Assembly: GCF_008693065.1 (NCBI RefSeq)
Contig: NZ_VXKH01000001.1
Span: 100,851 to 164,850, forward strand
DNA: 64,000 nt
Source: Corynebacterium tuscaniense
GTDB lineage: Bacteria; Actinomycetota; Actinomycetes; Mycobacteriales; Mycobacteriaceae
Reading direction: 5' to 3'
A program made the position numbers and the translations under genes. Positions 1 through 13,000 of this stretch are shown in pieces (the stretch's first letter is position 1; each line of letters starts with the position of its first letter). The notes beneath the pieces are model-generated. The model searched no databases, was not told where the DNA came from, and worked only from the letters and a program-made list of their open reading frames with translations.

Positions 1-740
1 TCGCGGCCAATAATGCCCTGGAGGCGAAGCACAATGTGGGCCGCGGTGTACGTGGGGTCAATGGCTGCGTGAGGCATGGAACCGTGAGCGCCGCGACCGG
101 GGATGTGGATGCGGATGGAATCGCAGGCCGCAAACTGGGGGCCGGGCTTAGTTTGCACCTGCCCGGCGCGGCCCGGCATGACGTGTTGGCCTAGGCAGAT
201 GTCGGGGCGGGGGATACGTTCCGTTAGCCCATCAGTGATCATCTCGCTGGCGCCCCGTCCAATTTCCTCACCGGGCTGGAACAGTGCGACGAAGGTGCCG
301 GCCCAATGTTCGCGGTTGTTGTCCATGATGTCGCACAGGCTCAGCAGGGCGGTGACGTGCATGTCGTGGCCACAGGCGTGCATAAGGCCAGTGACGGTGC
401 CATCTGGGCGAGTGGCGGTGTCCGTGGAGGCATACGGTGCACCTGTGGTCTCAGTGACCGGCAGTCCATCAAAGTCTGCGCGGAAGAGCACCGTGGGGCC
501 AGCACTGCCATTGGTTTGCGGGCCGTTGTGGAAAACGGCGACGATGCCGTAGATGCCGATGGGCGCAATGACCTGGCAGTCAAAACGCTCGAGCTCCATG
601 AGAATTCGGGCATGCGTGTTGGATTCTTGCATGGACAGCTCTGGGTGTGCGTGAAGCTCTTCATACAGTTCGCGCTGCCACACGAGGTCCACAGTGTAGT
701 TCTGCAGAATGTCCTTGATGGTGTTCGGCTGAACAGTCAT
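1..740 (-). CDS. M20 family amidohydrolase (3' part beyond the window)
   Basis: This is a zinc- or manganese-dependent hydrolase of the M20D amidohydrolase type (hippurate or N-acyl-amino-acid hydrolases), which would release amino acids from N-acylated substrates. The gene runs off the left edge; about 246 codons are visible. The ATG at 740 follows a strong GAGGAGG ribosome-binding site. The protein begins with a helical stretch, then LHAHPELSMQE, which is typical of the family N-terminus. The motif HACGHDMHV near residue 110 carries metal ligands, and PGEEIGRGA supplies the catalytic glutamates. The substrate cannot be read from the sequence. The next gene leftwards is out of view. Confidence 0.85.
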   Translation of the reverse strand, partial: MTVQPNTIKDILQNYTVDLVWQRELYEELHAHPELSMQESNTHARILMELERFDCQVIAPIGIYGIVAVFHNGPQTNGSAGPTVLFRADFDGLPVTETTGAPYASTDTATRPDGTVTGLMHACGHDMHVTALLSLCDIMDNNREHWAGTFVALFQPGEEIGRGASEMITDGLTERIPRPDICLGQHVMPGRAGQVQTKPGPQFAACDSIRIHIPGRGAHGSMPHAAIDPTYTAAHIVLRLQGIIGR

Positions 741-793
741 GAGCGGGGATGCCTCCTCAAAAATTGCTCGTGTTCTGTTAGTGCAGAAGTGTA

Positions 794-2131
794 TTAGCGG
801 TTGAGCAGCGGGTTGTAGCGCAGCACGTTGAGTGCGGGCGAGCACTCCGTGGCAATGCGCAGGTTGCCGGCAATTTTTTCGGCATCGCGCAAGCTGTAAA
901 GAGCACTGACTGTGCGGTCGCGGATGTCGTAGGGGGACAAGGTGTTCACGTACACACGCGTGCCGCCTTCAAAGCCAGCGAGGGTGGACACACGCCACTT
1001 GATGTTGATGCGCCACGGCATGGGCATGTCCAAGTCAATGGGTTTGTGGTGCCATTCCTCGTTGCACGCAACCTGAGGCCCTGTGGCCGCGTGTGCCGCA
1101 TGGATAAGGTCAGACATGCCACGGACTTCATCAGTGCTGTGCAGCCACGGTTCCGATGTTGCGGACTTGGAATAGATACTGATGGTGGGGTAGCGGTGGC
1201 CAACACCAGCGGCCATGATCGCGTAATCATTCTCCGCGATGATGAGGTTGTGGCGGCTGGCGTAATTGATGCCCCATTCGTTGTACATGTTGGGGTTGGC
1301 GCGCAGTTTGGCTATTTCCATTTCGGCCTGGACCCCGTGCTCGTCGATAGCAACGAGCTGCTTGTGCAGATGCTCAAAAGAAGCACCGGCGGGAGCAAGC
1401 CAGTTTTGGAACACGGACACGTACGGTGCGTAACGGTTGCGCTGGTAGAGATCGTGCAGCGAATCGATGGTGAATGTGATGAAAGCGTGGTGCTCTTCGG
1501 GGCTCAAGCTCCCGGAGGACGCAAGCTGTGTGCTGTCTGTTGCGCCATCGACGTAGTGCCGGCGTGCGATGATTACGTCATGTCCGCCACCGAAATATGC
1601 GGGAACATGGCTCAGAAGGTCGGCTTCGCTGAAAGGTTCGGTGTGTCCTGCTGCTTTCAGACGCGTGCGCACGATGTTTAACACGTGGCGGCGCCCCGCC
1701 TCATCCGCCAGGTAGCGCTCCATGTGCTCCGCGCGGGATTCGTCCATGCTGAAGCCATAATTTTGGGCCCAGTAGTCGTAGGAGACAATCTCAAACAAGT
1801 TAGGTACACGCCGAAACAGCGGTTCGGTGTCGTGGAGCTCGTGTGGCATCAGGTCTCGCAGAATCTCCCAGTGACCATCGCGGGAAATGATGCGGGATTT
1901 CTCCGGGGGAGTGGCCAGCATGTTGTCGGAGCAGAAATTGCACGCCGCTGTGAAATCTTGATCTATCAGCGCGCGGGGCTCCTTGTGTGTAGCAGTCAAA
2001 GGTCGATTGCCGCGCCCTGGGACGGTCCACACTTGGGTTCCAGAGAAGGGGTTGAGCTGTTTAATTGTCCCATCAGCCATGACGGTGAGTGGCTCGCGGG
2101 CGGCGGGGAGGGGGAACGTCGGGTGCGTCAT
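794..2131 (-). CDS. DUF4921 protein, GalT/HIT-like fold
   Basis: This is a 445-residue cytosolic protein that resembles actinobacterial DUF4921 proteins, a branch of the galactose-1-phosphate uridylyltransferase/HIT superfamily. A CNFC pair near residue 65 matches the position of the GalT zinc cysteines. FEHLHKQLVAI near residue 250 looks like the nucleotidyl-transfer histidine motif (HLH instead of HPH). That suggests a nucleotidyltransferase or phosphorylase, but the substrate is unknown and galactose metabolism is not indicated by the neighbours. The ATG at 2131 is divergent from the small gene at 2163, with a gap of only about 30 bp, so both promoters must overlap. Confidence 0.7.
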   Translation of the reverse strand: MTHPTFPLPAAREPLTVMADGTIKQLNPFSGTQVWTVPGRGNRPLTATHKEPRALIDQDFTAACNFCSDNMLATPPEKSRIISRDGHWEILRDLMPHELHDTEPLFRRVPNLFEIVSYDYWAQNYGFSMDESRAEHMERYLADEAGRRHVLNIVRTRLKAAGHTEPFSEADLLSHVPAYFGGGHDVIIARRHYVDGATDSTQLASSGSLSPEEHHAFITFTIDSLHDLYQRNRYAPYVSVFQNWLAPAGASFEHLHKQLVAIDEHGVQAEMEIAKLRANPNMYNEWGINYASRHNLIIAENDYAIMAAGVGHRYPTISIYSKSATSEPWLHSTDEVRGMSDLIHAAHAATGPQVACNEEWHHKPIDLDMPMPWRINIKWRVSTLAGFEGGTRVYVNTLSPYDIRDRTVSALYSLRDAEKIAGNLRIATECSPALNVLRYNPLLNR

Positions 2132-2284
2132 AGGTTCTCAGGTTATCCGCTAGTCTTTGCTCATGCCTAGGATCCACTTCGATGTTCTCGTCCCTGACGT
2201 GTCCGCAGCGGAAGCTGTCGGTGCTGCTTTCAGTCGTGCAGTAGAGATTCTTGTCCAGCACGGAAAGCTCGAAGATGGCGGCGT

Positions 2285-2295
2285 GCTTATCGACG
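2285..2295 (-). repeat. Exact copy 1 of the 11-mer CGTCGATAAGC
   Basis: Lies in the small unknown gene at 2163-2558; the plus-strand codons read VLIDA. Confidence 0.9.
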
Positions 2296-2527
2296 CATCA
2301 CCGGAACTCGCCCCTGACACCGACGCTCAGCTGCGCCGGGTTTATGAGGAAGAGCGTGGAGAGAATTCCGCTGGCGCCAAGATTGCCCGCTATATCATCA
2401 CCGCCGAGGGCGCGAGTTCTATGAACCAGCTGGCAATGGGCCTGTCCCGTGTGCTGACCCCGAAGGCGACCCTGCCACGTGATCCTGTGGCATTGGAACG
2501 CCAGATGGATTTTGAACTGCCTGCGGT

Positions 2528-5224
<2,697 letters not shown>

Positions 5225-5251
5225 ACAAAAGCCCATTACTTCCTTGGACAC

Positions 5252-5284
5252 ACCGCCTCGGCTTGCCGGGGCGGTTGTCTTTTC
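5252..5284 (+). terminator. Rho-independent terminator after gdhA
   Basis: ACCGCCTCGG and CCGGGGCGGT form a ten-pair stem (one G-U) around the tetraloop CTTG, followed by TGTCTTTT. Confidence 0.85.
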
Positions 5285-5303
5285 GCAGGTACTGTTTTGA
5301 ATT

Positions 5304-6023
5304 ATGTACCGCGTTTTTGAAGCTCTCGATGAACTAGTCAACACTGTTGAGCAGGCGTACGGCGTCCCCATGACGTCGAACTGTATGGTCCCGCGTAATG
5401 AGGTGCTCGCGCTTCTTGATGATATTCGGAACGCTTTCCCCGTTGAGGTGGATGATGCCCAGGATGTCCTGGATAAACAGGATGAGATTCTCCGTGGCGC
5501 TGAGGAGCGTGCCGATCAGATTATTGGGGATGCTGAGGATGAAGCGCAGCGTCTGGTGGGGGATGCACACAATGAGTCCGAGTCGATGCTGAGCGAAGCG
5601 CAAGAGCGTTCCACCCGAATGGTGTCCGAAGCGGAACAGGATGCTCATGCAACTGTGAGCCGGGCCCGTGATGAATCGGAGCAGATGGTGGAGCGCGCCC
5701 GCCGTGAAGCAGAGCGCCTCGTCGCCGACGGTAATGAGTCTTATGACCGTTCTGTTTCTGAAGGCTTGGAGGAGCAGAAGCGTCTCATCTCCGAGGCTGA
5801 AGTCTCCCGCCGTGCAGATGAAGAGGCACACCGCATTGTGGAGAGTGCTCACGCCGAGTCGAATCGACTGCGCACCGAATGCGACGAGTTTGTGGATGGC
5901 AAACTTGGCGAGTTCGAGGAGACTCTCACGTCGGTTTTGCGCACAGTGTCCTCCGACCGTTCGGCACTGCGCCAAGGCGCTGGGGTGTCGGGGCGCCGGT
6001 ATGAGAGTCCGCGCCGTCGATAA
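5304..6023 (+). CDS. sepIVA: SepIVA-like DivIVA-domain coiled-coil protein
   Basis: This is a 239-residue cytosolic protein: a short N-terminal DivIVA-like domain (MYRVFEALDELVNTVE) followed by an extended charged coiled coil with repeated ADEEA/SEAE heptads. In mycobacteria the orthologous SepIVA (Rv2927c) is an essential septum-associated regulator of division and polar growth. The call rests on the coiled-coil build and on the same neighbours: YceD-type gene, rnc, mutM and smc. No ribosome-binding site is visible; TACTGT about nine bases before the ATG may be a -10 box of a leaderless transcript. The stop codon TAA is part of an exact copy of the repeated 11-mer. Confidence 0.75.
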   Translation: MYRVFEALDELVNTVEQAYGVPMTSNCMVPRNEVLALLDDIRNAFPVEVDDAQDVLDKQDEILRGAEERADQIIGDAEDEAQRLVGDAHNESESMLSEAQERSTRMVSEAEQDAHATVSRARDESEQMVERARREAERLVADGNESYDRSVSEGLEEQKRLISEAEVSRRADEEAHRIVESAHAESNRLRTECDEFVDGKLGEFEETLTSVLRTVSSDRSALRQGAGVSGRRYESPRRR

Positions 6024-6025
6024 GC
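6015..6025 (+). repeat. Exact copy 2 of the 11-mer
   Basis: Forms the last two arginine codons and the TAA stop of sepIVA. Confidence 0.9.
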
Positions 6026-6052
6026 GCTCGTGCGGGTAGGCTGGTGGCCGTT

Positions 6053-6631
6053 ATGGCTACAAACCCTTTTGTTTTCGATGTTGCGGCCGTCATACGCGGT
6101 GATGGCCTCCCGGAAACGGTGACCCACACGGGTCCCGCACCTTCCCGTATTGGGCCGGAAATGATCGCGGTGCCGCAAGGTGCTGAGGTCACAGTGGATG
6201 CGACACTCACTCCGCTTGGGAGTGGGGTGTTGGTTGATGCGACGATGTCCGCGCAGTTGAAAGGACAGTGCGTGCGCTGTCTGCGCGAATTGGTCCCGAC
6301 GGAGAGCATTACTATCTCGCAGGTTTACTCCGGTGCGGATGACTTCATCACCGGTGATGCTGAAGATGATGCGGATGCGGGCTCTGGTGATGATGTGCCC
6401 ACCATTGCCGAAGGCAAGGTGGATTTAGAGCAGGCTTTCGTTGATGAAGCGGGCTTGACATGGCCGTTTAACCCTCAATGTGAGCCGTCATGTCCCGCCG
6501 ATTCGGACGTGCCTGCACCCGATGGGGTGTCAGGCGAGGAGAATGATCTGCTTGATCCGCGTTGGGCTGGGTTGGAGAAATTCTTAAACGCTGACTCAGC
6601 CACGGATCCTGACACAGACGGGCAGAAGTAG
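6053..6631 (+). CDS. YceD/DUF177 family protein
   Basis: This is a 192-residue protein of the DUF177 (YceD) family. Bacterial members are linked to 23S rRNA accumulation and often sit beside rpmF. CVRCLREL near residue 80 and CEPSCPADSD near residue 145 give the family's paired cysteines, which may bind metal. No rpmF lies next to it, so the L32 gene must be elsewhere. I chose the ATG at 6053; a GTG at 6044 would add three residues. The stop overlaps the rnc start by one base, so the two are translationally coupled. Confidence 0.8.
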   Translation: MATNPFVFDVAAVIRGDGLPETVTHTGPAPSRIGPEMIAVPQGAEVTVDATLTPLGSGVLVDATMSAQLKGQCVRCLRELVPTESITISQVYSGADDFITGDAEDDADAGSGDDVPTIAEGKVDLEQAFVDEAGLTWPFNPQCEPSCPADSDVPAPDGVSGEENDLLDPRWAGLEKFLNADSATDPDTDGQK

Positions 6632-7395
6632 TGCCACGCGCGAAGAAGAATAAGATCCCGGGCGATCAGGCATGGGCCCAGGCTTTTGCGGCGGTGGATC
6701 ATGCGCCGTTGGTGGACACGCTTGGTGTTGAGGTTGAACATGACCTGTTGAAGCTGGCTTTGACACACCGTTCTTTTGCCAATGAGCATGGTTTCTTGCC
6801 GAATAATGAGCGCCTGGAGTTTTTGGGCGATGCGGTCTTAGGTCTGTCCGTGGCCACCAAGTTGTTCGAGCTGCACCCATCGCGGCCTGAGTCGGATATT
6901 TCCAAGATGCGTTCGTCGATTGTTTCCCGTTATGGGTTGGCTGATGTGGCACGTGAGATTGATTTGGGTGCGCATGTCCTGTTGGGCAAGGGTGAAGAAT
7001 CCACGGGCGGGCGTGCGAAAGAATCGATTCTCGCCGACACGATGGAGGCTATCTTCGGTGCGATCTACCGGCAGTATGGGTTCGATCCTGCTCGCGATGT
7101 GATTTTGCGGTTGTTTGAGCGCAAGATCAACACTGCGACTGCCACGGGCCGCCACCACGATTGGAAGACCACGCTGCAGGAGCGTCTCGCGGAGCTGAAG
7201 GCGGAAGCTGCGGTGTACAACGCTACATCCGTCGGACCGGAGCATAATCAAACGTTTACTGTCCATGTCTTCTCTGGTGAGACCGAGTTGGGTATGGGCA
7301 CGGGCCCGAATAAGAAGTTGGCGGAGCAGCAAGCCGCGCGCCAGGCCATGATGTTCCTTCATGACAATGCAGCGGCAGTGGCAGTTATTGACTAG
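6631..7395 (+). CDS. rnc: Ribonuclease III
   Basis: RNase III cuts double-stranded RNA during rRNA maturation and mRNA turnover. The RNase domain carries the signature NERLEFLGDAVL with the catalytic acidic residues, and a second acidic cluster ADTMEAIFGAIY. The C-terminal double-stranded-RNA-binding domain ends with NKKLAEQQAARQAM. At 254 residues it has normal length. The GTG start at 6631 overlaps the stop of the YceD-type gene. The order YceD, rnc, mutM, smc is the standard actinobacterial one. Confidence 0.96.
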   Translation: MPRAKKNKIPGDQAWAQAFAAVDHAPLVDTLGVEVEHDLLKLALTHRSFANEHGFLPNNERLEFLGDAVLGLSVATKLFELHPSRPESDISKMRSSIVSRYGLADVAREIDLGAHVLLGKGEESTGGRAKESILADTMEAIFGAIYRQYGFDPARDVILRLFERKINTATATGRHHDWKTTLQERLAELKAEAAVYNATSVGPEHNQTFTVHVFSGETELGMGTGPNKKLAEQQAARQAMMFLHDNAAAVAVID

Positions 7396-7404
7396 TGGGG
7401 CCAC

Positions 7405-8250
7405 ATGCCTGAATTGCCCGAAGTAGAAGTGGTGCGCCGTGGTCTAGAAGACCACGTAGTGGGTTACACGTTCACGTCCGTAGAGGTGCTTCACCCGCGT
7501 GCAGGGCGGGGCAACGACGCGGATCTCGCTGAGGTGCTTCCTGGCTTGACGGTCACCGGCACGGGGCGCCGCGGCAAGTTCATGTGGTTGGAGCTTTCCG
7601 ACGGCAATGCGCTGCTGGTGCATCTTCGCATGTCCGGCCAAATGATCGTGGGGGAACCAGGCACTGCCGATAGCCCGCATCTACGCATCCGTTCAGTGCT
7701 GGAACGCGATGGTAAAGAGATTGAGCTGGCCTTCATTGACCAGCGCACGTTTGGTTCGTGGCAGTGGGTGCCCATGACATTTGATCACGGTGCGCTTGTT
7801 CCCGCAGGTATTTCCCACATCGCTTCGGACCCTTTTGAGGATGCCTTTGATGTGGCTGAGGTTGCCCGAGCGATGCGCCGCAAAAACGTGGCGGTGAAAA
7901 CGATCCTGCTGGACCAGAGTGTGGTCAGTGGTATCGGATCCATTTACGCCGATGAAGCGATGTGGGCGGTGGGCGTGAAACCGACGCGCAAGGGGAAAGC
8001 CTTACGGCAGCGTGATGCGGTAGCACTCCTTGAAGAATCGCGCGCCGTCATGGCGCGCGCCTTGGAAGCCGGCGGGACGAGCTTTGATTCGCTCTACGTC
8101 AACGTGAACGGCGCGAGTGGATATTTCTCCCGTTCGCTCAATGCGTATGGGCGGAAGGGCGAACCGTGCCTGCGTTGTGGAACACCGATTCTTCGAACGA
8201 CGGTGAATCAGCGGTCTTCCTATTACTGTCCGGAGTGCCAGACGCTATAA
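7405..8250 (+). CDS. mutM: Formamidopyrimidine-DNA glycosylase
   Basis: MutM/Fpg removes oxidised purines such as 8-oxoguanine and cleaves the abasic site. The mature N-terminus PELPEVE contains the catalytic proline and glutamate. The helix-two-turn-helix segment follows around SGIGSIYADEA. The C-terminus has the zinc finger CLRCGTPI...YYCPECQ. At 281 residues it is normal. It starts nine bases after the rnc stop, in the same operon. Confidence 0.96.
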   Translation: MPELPEVEVVRRGLEDHVVGYTFTSVEVLHPRAGRGNDADLAEVLPGLTVTGTGRRGKFMWLELSDGNALLVHLRMSGQMIVGEPGTADSPHLRIRSVLERDGKEIELAFIDQRTFGSWQWVPMTFDHGALVPAGISHIASDPFEDAFDVAEVARAMRRKNVAVKTILLDQSVVSGIGSIYADEAMWAVGVKPTRKGKALRQRDAVALLEESRAVMARALEAGGTSFDSLYVNVNGASGYFSRSLNAYGRKGEPCLRCGTPILRTTVNQRSSYYCPECQTL

Positions 8251-8260
8251 ACTTTCCGCC

Positions 8261-9742
8261 ATGGAAGCTGCGTATCTTTTTGTCGATGACACGTTGAATG
8301 GTGTCATCTGGAGTCTCGTGCCCTGGTTCCTACTGGCAGCAGGTGTCTATTTCGGGCTGCGGACCCTTTTTGTTCAGATCCGTGCCGTGCCCGATATGTT
8401 CCGCGCCATCGCGGAAAGCCCCAAAGGCACGGACCGCGAAGGGCGTGACCTGGATGAGGAATATGGCGGCCTGTCCGCCTTCAAATCCTTCACCATCTCC
8501 GCTGCCTCGCGCGTGGGTACCGGAAATGTTGCCGGTGTTGGTCTGGCCATCTCCATCGGCGGTCCGGGCTCAGTGTTCTGGATGTGGATGTTGGCCCTCC
8601 TGGGTGGAGCAACCGCATTTGTGGAGTCCACACTGGCGCAGCTGTGGAAGACCAAGGATGCGGAGGGCAACTATCACGGTGGCCCTGCCTACTACATGAC
8701 GCGTGGGCTGGGCTGGAAGCACTTGGCAGCAGTCTTCTCTGTCTTTTTGGCCTTCACCTACGGCTTTGTGTACAACGCGGTTCAGTCTAACTCCATCGTG
8801 GAGGCCGTCGGTGGCTCCCTGGGCACTGACTCCAACTTGCTGAAGGGTATCGCTGCTACGGTGCTGGCAACGCTGACGGCAATGGTCATTTTCGGTGGTG
8901 TCACGCGTGTGGCCAGCTGGACCCAGATCATCGTTCCGTTCATGGCGGGCGCTTACATCATCGTTGGCATCATCGTGGTGGTGCTGAATATCGGCGAGGT
9001 CCCGAACATGATCGAGATGATTGTTGGACATGCCCTTGGCATCAAGCAGGTTGCAGGCGCGACTGTGGGTGCTGCTTTCATGCAGGGGATGCGCCGTGGC
9101 CTGTTCTCCAATGAGGCCGGTATGGGTTCTGCCCCGAACGCAGCGGCAACCGCAACTGTGTCCCACCCGGTGAAGCAGGGGCTTGTGCAGACGCTCGGTG
9201 TGTACTTTGACACCCTTGTGGTCTGCTCCATCACTGCCTTCATCATTTTGCTGGGTCCGGCTGTGACCTATGGGCGCGATGATATTGAGGGTGCTGCGCT
9301 GACACAGTCTGCCCTGGCGGATTCCGTCGGTGCGTGGGGTGCCCACTTCATCACCTTCATTTTGTTCTTCCTCGCCTTCTCTTCTGTGCTGGGCAATTAC
9401 TACCTTGGACAGGCCAACATTGAGTATTTGACCAAGAGCAAGACCGTGTTGAATGTCTACCGCGCTGTTGTGATCGGCTTCGTTGTTTTTGGTTGCTTCG
9501 GGTCGGTCCCGTTGGTGTGGTCACTCGGCGACACGATGGCAGGTCTGCTAGCCATCATGAACATCATTGCCATCATCCCGCTGGGTGGCATTGCCATCAA
9601 GCTGCTGAAGAACTTCAATGAACAGCGCCGCAAGGACATCGACCCGGTCTTCCACCGCGACATGCTCCCAGAGCTGAAGAATGTTGAGTTCTGGGATGGG
9701 TCTGATCCGGTGACGCGACGCAGCACTGAAGACCGTGTATGA
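8261..9742 (+). CDS. Alanine/glycine:cation symporter (AGCS family)
   Basis: This is an inner-membrane sodium-coupled amino-acid carrier of 493 residues with about eleven hydrophobic segments. The AGCS signatures are visible: [18 protein letters not shown] and [11 protein letters not shown] near residues 85-115, and [19 protein letters not shown] in the middle. The most likely substrates are alanine or glycine. It starts ten bases after mutM and its stop overlaps the acyP start (ATGA), so it shares the transcript. This transporter is not part of the corresponding mycobacterial neighbourhood and looks like a lineage-specific insertion into the operon. Confidence 0.92.
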   Translation: MEAAYLFVDDTLNGVIWSLVPWFLLAAGVYFGLRTLFVQIRAVPDMFRAIAESPKGTDREGRDLDEEYGGLSAFKSFTISAASRVGTGNVAGVGLAISIGGPGSVFWMWMLALLGGATAFVESTLAQLWKTKDAEGNYHGGPAYYMTRGLGWKHLAAVFSVFLAFTYGFVYNAVQSNSIVEAVGGSLGTDSNLLKGIAATVLATLTAMVIFGGVTRVASWTQIIVPFMAGAYIIVGIIVVVLNIGEVPNMIEMIVGHALGIKQVAGATVGAAFMQGMRRGLFSNEAGMGSAPNAAATATVSHPVKQGLVQTLGVYFDTLVVCSITAFIILLGPAVTYGRDDIEGAALTQSALADSVGAWGAHFITFILFFLAFSSVLGNYYLGQANIEYLTKSKTVLNVYRAVVIGFVVFGCFGSVPLVWSLGDTMAGLLAIMNIIAIIPLGGIAIKLLKNFNEQRRKDIDPVFHRDMLPELKNVEFWDGSDPVTRRSTEDRV

Positions 9743-10023
9743 GTAAGACTCGTATGACAGCCTTTGTCACCGGCCGTGTTCAAGGCGTGGGGTTCCGGTG
9801 GTGGACCCGCAGCCGTGCCCTTGAGCTAGGCCTAGCTGGTTACGCCAAGAACCTCACAGATGGTCGCGTTGAGGTGGTGGCGGAGGGGGAGGCGGCAAAC
9901 GTCGATAAGCTTCTTGCTCTGCTTCAAGAAGACCCCTCCACGATGAAGCGACCTGGCACCGTTGCCATCGTTGTGCCGCAATACAGCGAACCCAAGGGTG
10001 CCCAGGGGTTCGCTGAGCGCTAA
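9739..10023 (+). CDS. acyP: Acylphosphatase
   Basis: This 94-residue enzyme hydrolyses acyl phosphates such as acetyl phosphate or carbamoyl phosphate. [14 protein letters not shown] holds the phosphate-binding loop with the catalytic arginine, and [16 protein letters not shown] supplies the catalytic asparagine. The start overlaps the transporter's stop (ATGA). An acylphosphatase directly ahead of smc is common in actinobacteria. Confidence 0.93.
   Translation: MSKTRMTAFVTGRVQGVGFRWWTRSRALELGLAGYAKNLTDGRVEVVAEGEAANVDKLLALLQEDPSTMKRPGTVAIVVPQYSEPKGAQGFAER
9900..9910 (+). repeat. Exact copy 3 of the 11-mer
   Basis: Inside acyP, read as NVDKL. Confidence 0.9.
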
Positions 10024-10045
10024 ACAGTTGAGTTAAACTTTCCCA

Positions 10046-13000
10046 ATGCACCTAACTTCGTTGACACTGAAAGGATTCAAGTCCTTTGCGTCTTCGACGA
10101 CGATGAAATTCGAGCCGGGCATCTGTGCTGTCGTTGGGCCGAATGGATCGGGTAAGTCCAATGTGGTGGATGCTCTCGCGTGGGTGATGGGGGAGCAGGG
10201 CGCGAAGAACTTGCGTGGCGGGAAGATGGAAGATGTCATTTTTGCCGGCGCGGGGGAACGCAAACAACTTGGCCGTGCGGAAGTAACGCTGACTTTTGAT
10301 AATTCGGATGGGCGGCTGCCGATTGATTATTCCGAGGTGGCCATCACGCGCCGCATGTTCCGCGATGGGGCGAGTGAGTATGAGATCAACGGCTCTAAAG
10401 CACGCCTCATGGACATCCAGGAGCTTTTGTCTGATTCCGGTATTGGCCGGGAAATGCACATCATTGTGGGCCAAGGCAAGCTCAGTGAGATCCTGGAATC
10501 CCGCCCAGAGGATCGCCGCGCGTTCATCGAAGAAGCGGCAGGGGTGTTGAAGCACCGTCGCCGCAAGGAAAAAGCACAGCGCAAGCTCACGAGTATGCAG
10601 GCGAATCTGGATCGCTTGTCGGATCTTACGGATGAGCTGGGAAAGCAGCTTAAACCTCTCGCGCGCCAGGCGGAAGCTGCTAAGCGTGCCGCGACCGTGC
10701 AGGCTGATGTGCGTGATGCGCGCCTGAAATTAGCGGGCCACCAGGTAATCACTTTGCGTGCATCGCTTGTCGACGCCACGCGGGCCGCCGAACTTCACGC
10801 CGAGAAGGTCGCTGAGGTGACCAGCGAGCTGGAAGATGCGGAGCAGAACCAGTTGGCCGTTGAAGACAACCAAGCGCGCGTTAGCGAGGCGTCCCAGGAA
10901 GCACAGCGCTTGTGGTTTGGTTTGTCTTCCTTGGCTGAGCGAACGTCTGCGACATTGCGGATCGCGGGGGAGCGTGCGCAGCATGCAGGGGACATATCTG
11001 AATACCGGGGCCAAGACCCCGAAGAACTCCTCGCCCGCGCTGAACGTGCGGAAGAGGAGTACGAGACCGCACAAGAAGAGTATGAAAACGCGGCGGAAGC
11101 ACTCGCCGAGGCCGCCGAGGAAACCGCGGAGTTGGAACAACGCGCCAAGGCCGCGGAAGCCGAGCACATGGCTCAGGTACGCGCGATAGCTGACCGCCGT
11201 GAAGGTGTTGTGCGGCTGCTCGCGCAGGAAGAAAGCCAGGCTGCTGCGGTTGAATCTTCGAAGCAAGAGGTGGAACGCTTAAGTAGTGTCGCGGAAGAAA
11301 CTCGTGAGCAGGCACGTGAGGCAGAAGCGCAGGCGGACGCGACCGCGCAGAAGATGGCGGAACTAACCTCTGAGCGAGAGCCACTCACTCAAGCTCATGT
11401 GCGCGCGACTGCGGAAGCAGACGCTGCGGAGAAACGCTTAGACCAACTGCGCGATGAACAAAAAGCGCGGGAAAAGACGGTCTATTCACTGAGCTCCCGC
11501 ATTGCCACCCTGGCGGAAACCGCCCCCGTCACTGAAGCAGCGGACGTCCTTGGCTCCAGTTTTCATCCTCTAGCGGAGTGGGTGAAAGCTGAAGCGGGAA
11601 TGGAAAAGGCACTGGTTGCAGCACTCGGCGCGCATGCTGAGGCGTTGGCGGGACAGCTGGATGATTCCACGGCCACGGAACTATCCGGTGCATCACGTGC
11701 TGTTGTCGTGGACACGAAAGCCGGGGGGCGGCAGTGGCGCCTGGACGGTCAACCGCCGGCGGGCACGACCTGGCTGTTGGACCACCTCACCCTCGCCCCT
11801 GAGATTGCTGGTCCTGTCACCCGAGTGCTCGTGGACGTGGTGGTGGCCACCGACATCGCGCAGGCCCGTGCCGTCGTGGTGGATGATCCACGCCTGCGCG
11901 CCGTGGTTACGGACGGCACCATTGTGGGGGAAGGCTGGATCGCCGCTGGTTCTGGCGGTGCATCAAGCGTGGAAGTGGCTGCCCAGATTGAACAGGCGAC
12001 GGCTGATCTGGAGAAGGCGCAGACCCAGCTCGATGAGCTTTCCGGCACTCTCGAAGGCGCCAAGATCACTGCCGAAGAAGCGCGCGTGGCAGCAGCGGCT
12101 GCGAAAGCAGCGCTGAATGAACACGATGCGCATGCTGAATCCTGGAAGCGTGACCACCAACGCGTGCTCAGCCAGACGGAAAGCACCAAACAACAGCATG
12201 AACGTGCAGCGAAGCAGGCCACCGAGGCAGAGATCCGTCTCAGCGATCGGATGAAGCAGCTGGAGGAAACTCGTGATCGCCTCGCCCGCGTGGATCAGGA
12301 TGACACGGAAGAGGATGTGGACTCCTCCCTCCGAGATGAAGCTAATGACGCTCTGGCCCGGGCCCGTGCGCGTGAAATGGAACTCACGCTGATGGCGCGT
12401 TCCGCACAGCAGGTTGTTGAGCAGATTGCGGGGCGTGGTGCCGCGCTGCGCCGACAAGCTGAACATGAGCGTGAGGCGAAAGCCCGGCACGTTGCCGCGA
12501 TGGCACGCAAGCGCGCGGAGGCGGAACTGGCAGAAGCAGTTGCACAGCACGCGCAGACGTTGGCAGCGCGGATTCAAGTTTCCTTAGCGCGTGCCACCGA
12601 ACACCGCGACGAGCTTGCTGAACAGGTGAAACAGCTCACCGTCCGCCAGACGCAGGTGCGTGAAACAGTGAATGCGTTGCGTCAACACCTCAGCCGACTG
12701 GGGGATACTGCTCACGCGGCGGATATTGCGCGGGAGCAGGCGCAGGTGAGGATAGATGAGGCGGAAGCGGGGATCGCAGACAAGCTCGGCATTGCTATCG
12801 ATGACCTGCTGGCTGAGTACACACCGGGCGAGGACTTTGACAAGACCGCAGAGACGAAACGCCTCAAGCAGGCCGAGCGCGACTTAGCTTCGCTGGGCAA
12901 GGTGAACCCGCTGGCCCTGGAGGAGTACAAGGCGTTGGAGGAGCGCTACAGCTTCCTATCCACGCAGCTTGCTGATGTGATTCAGGCGCGCAAGGATCTC

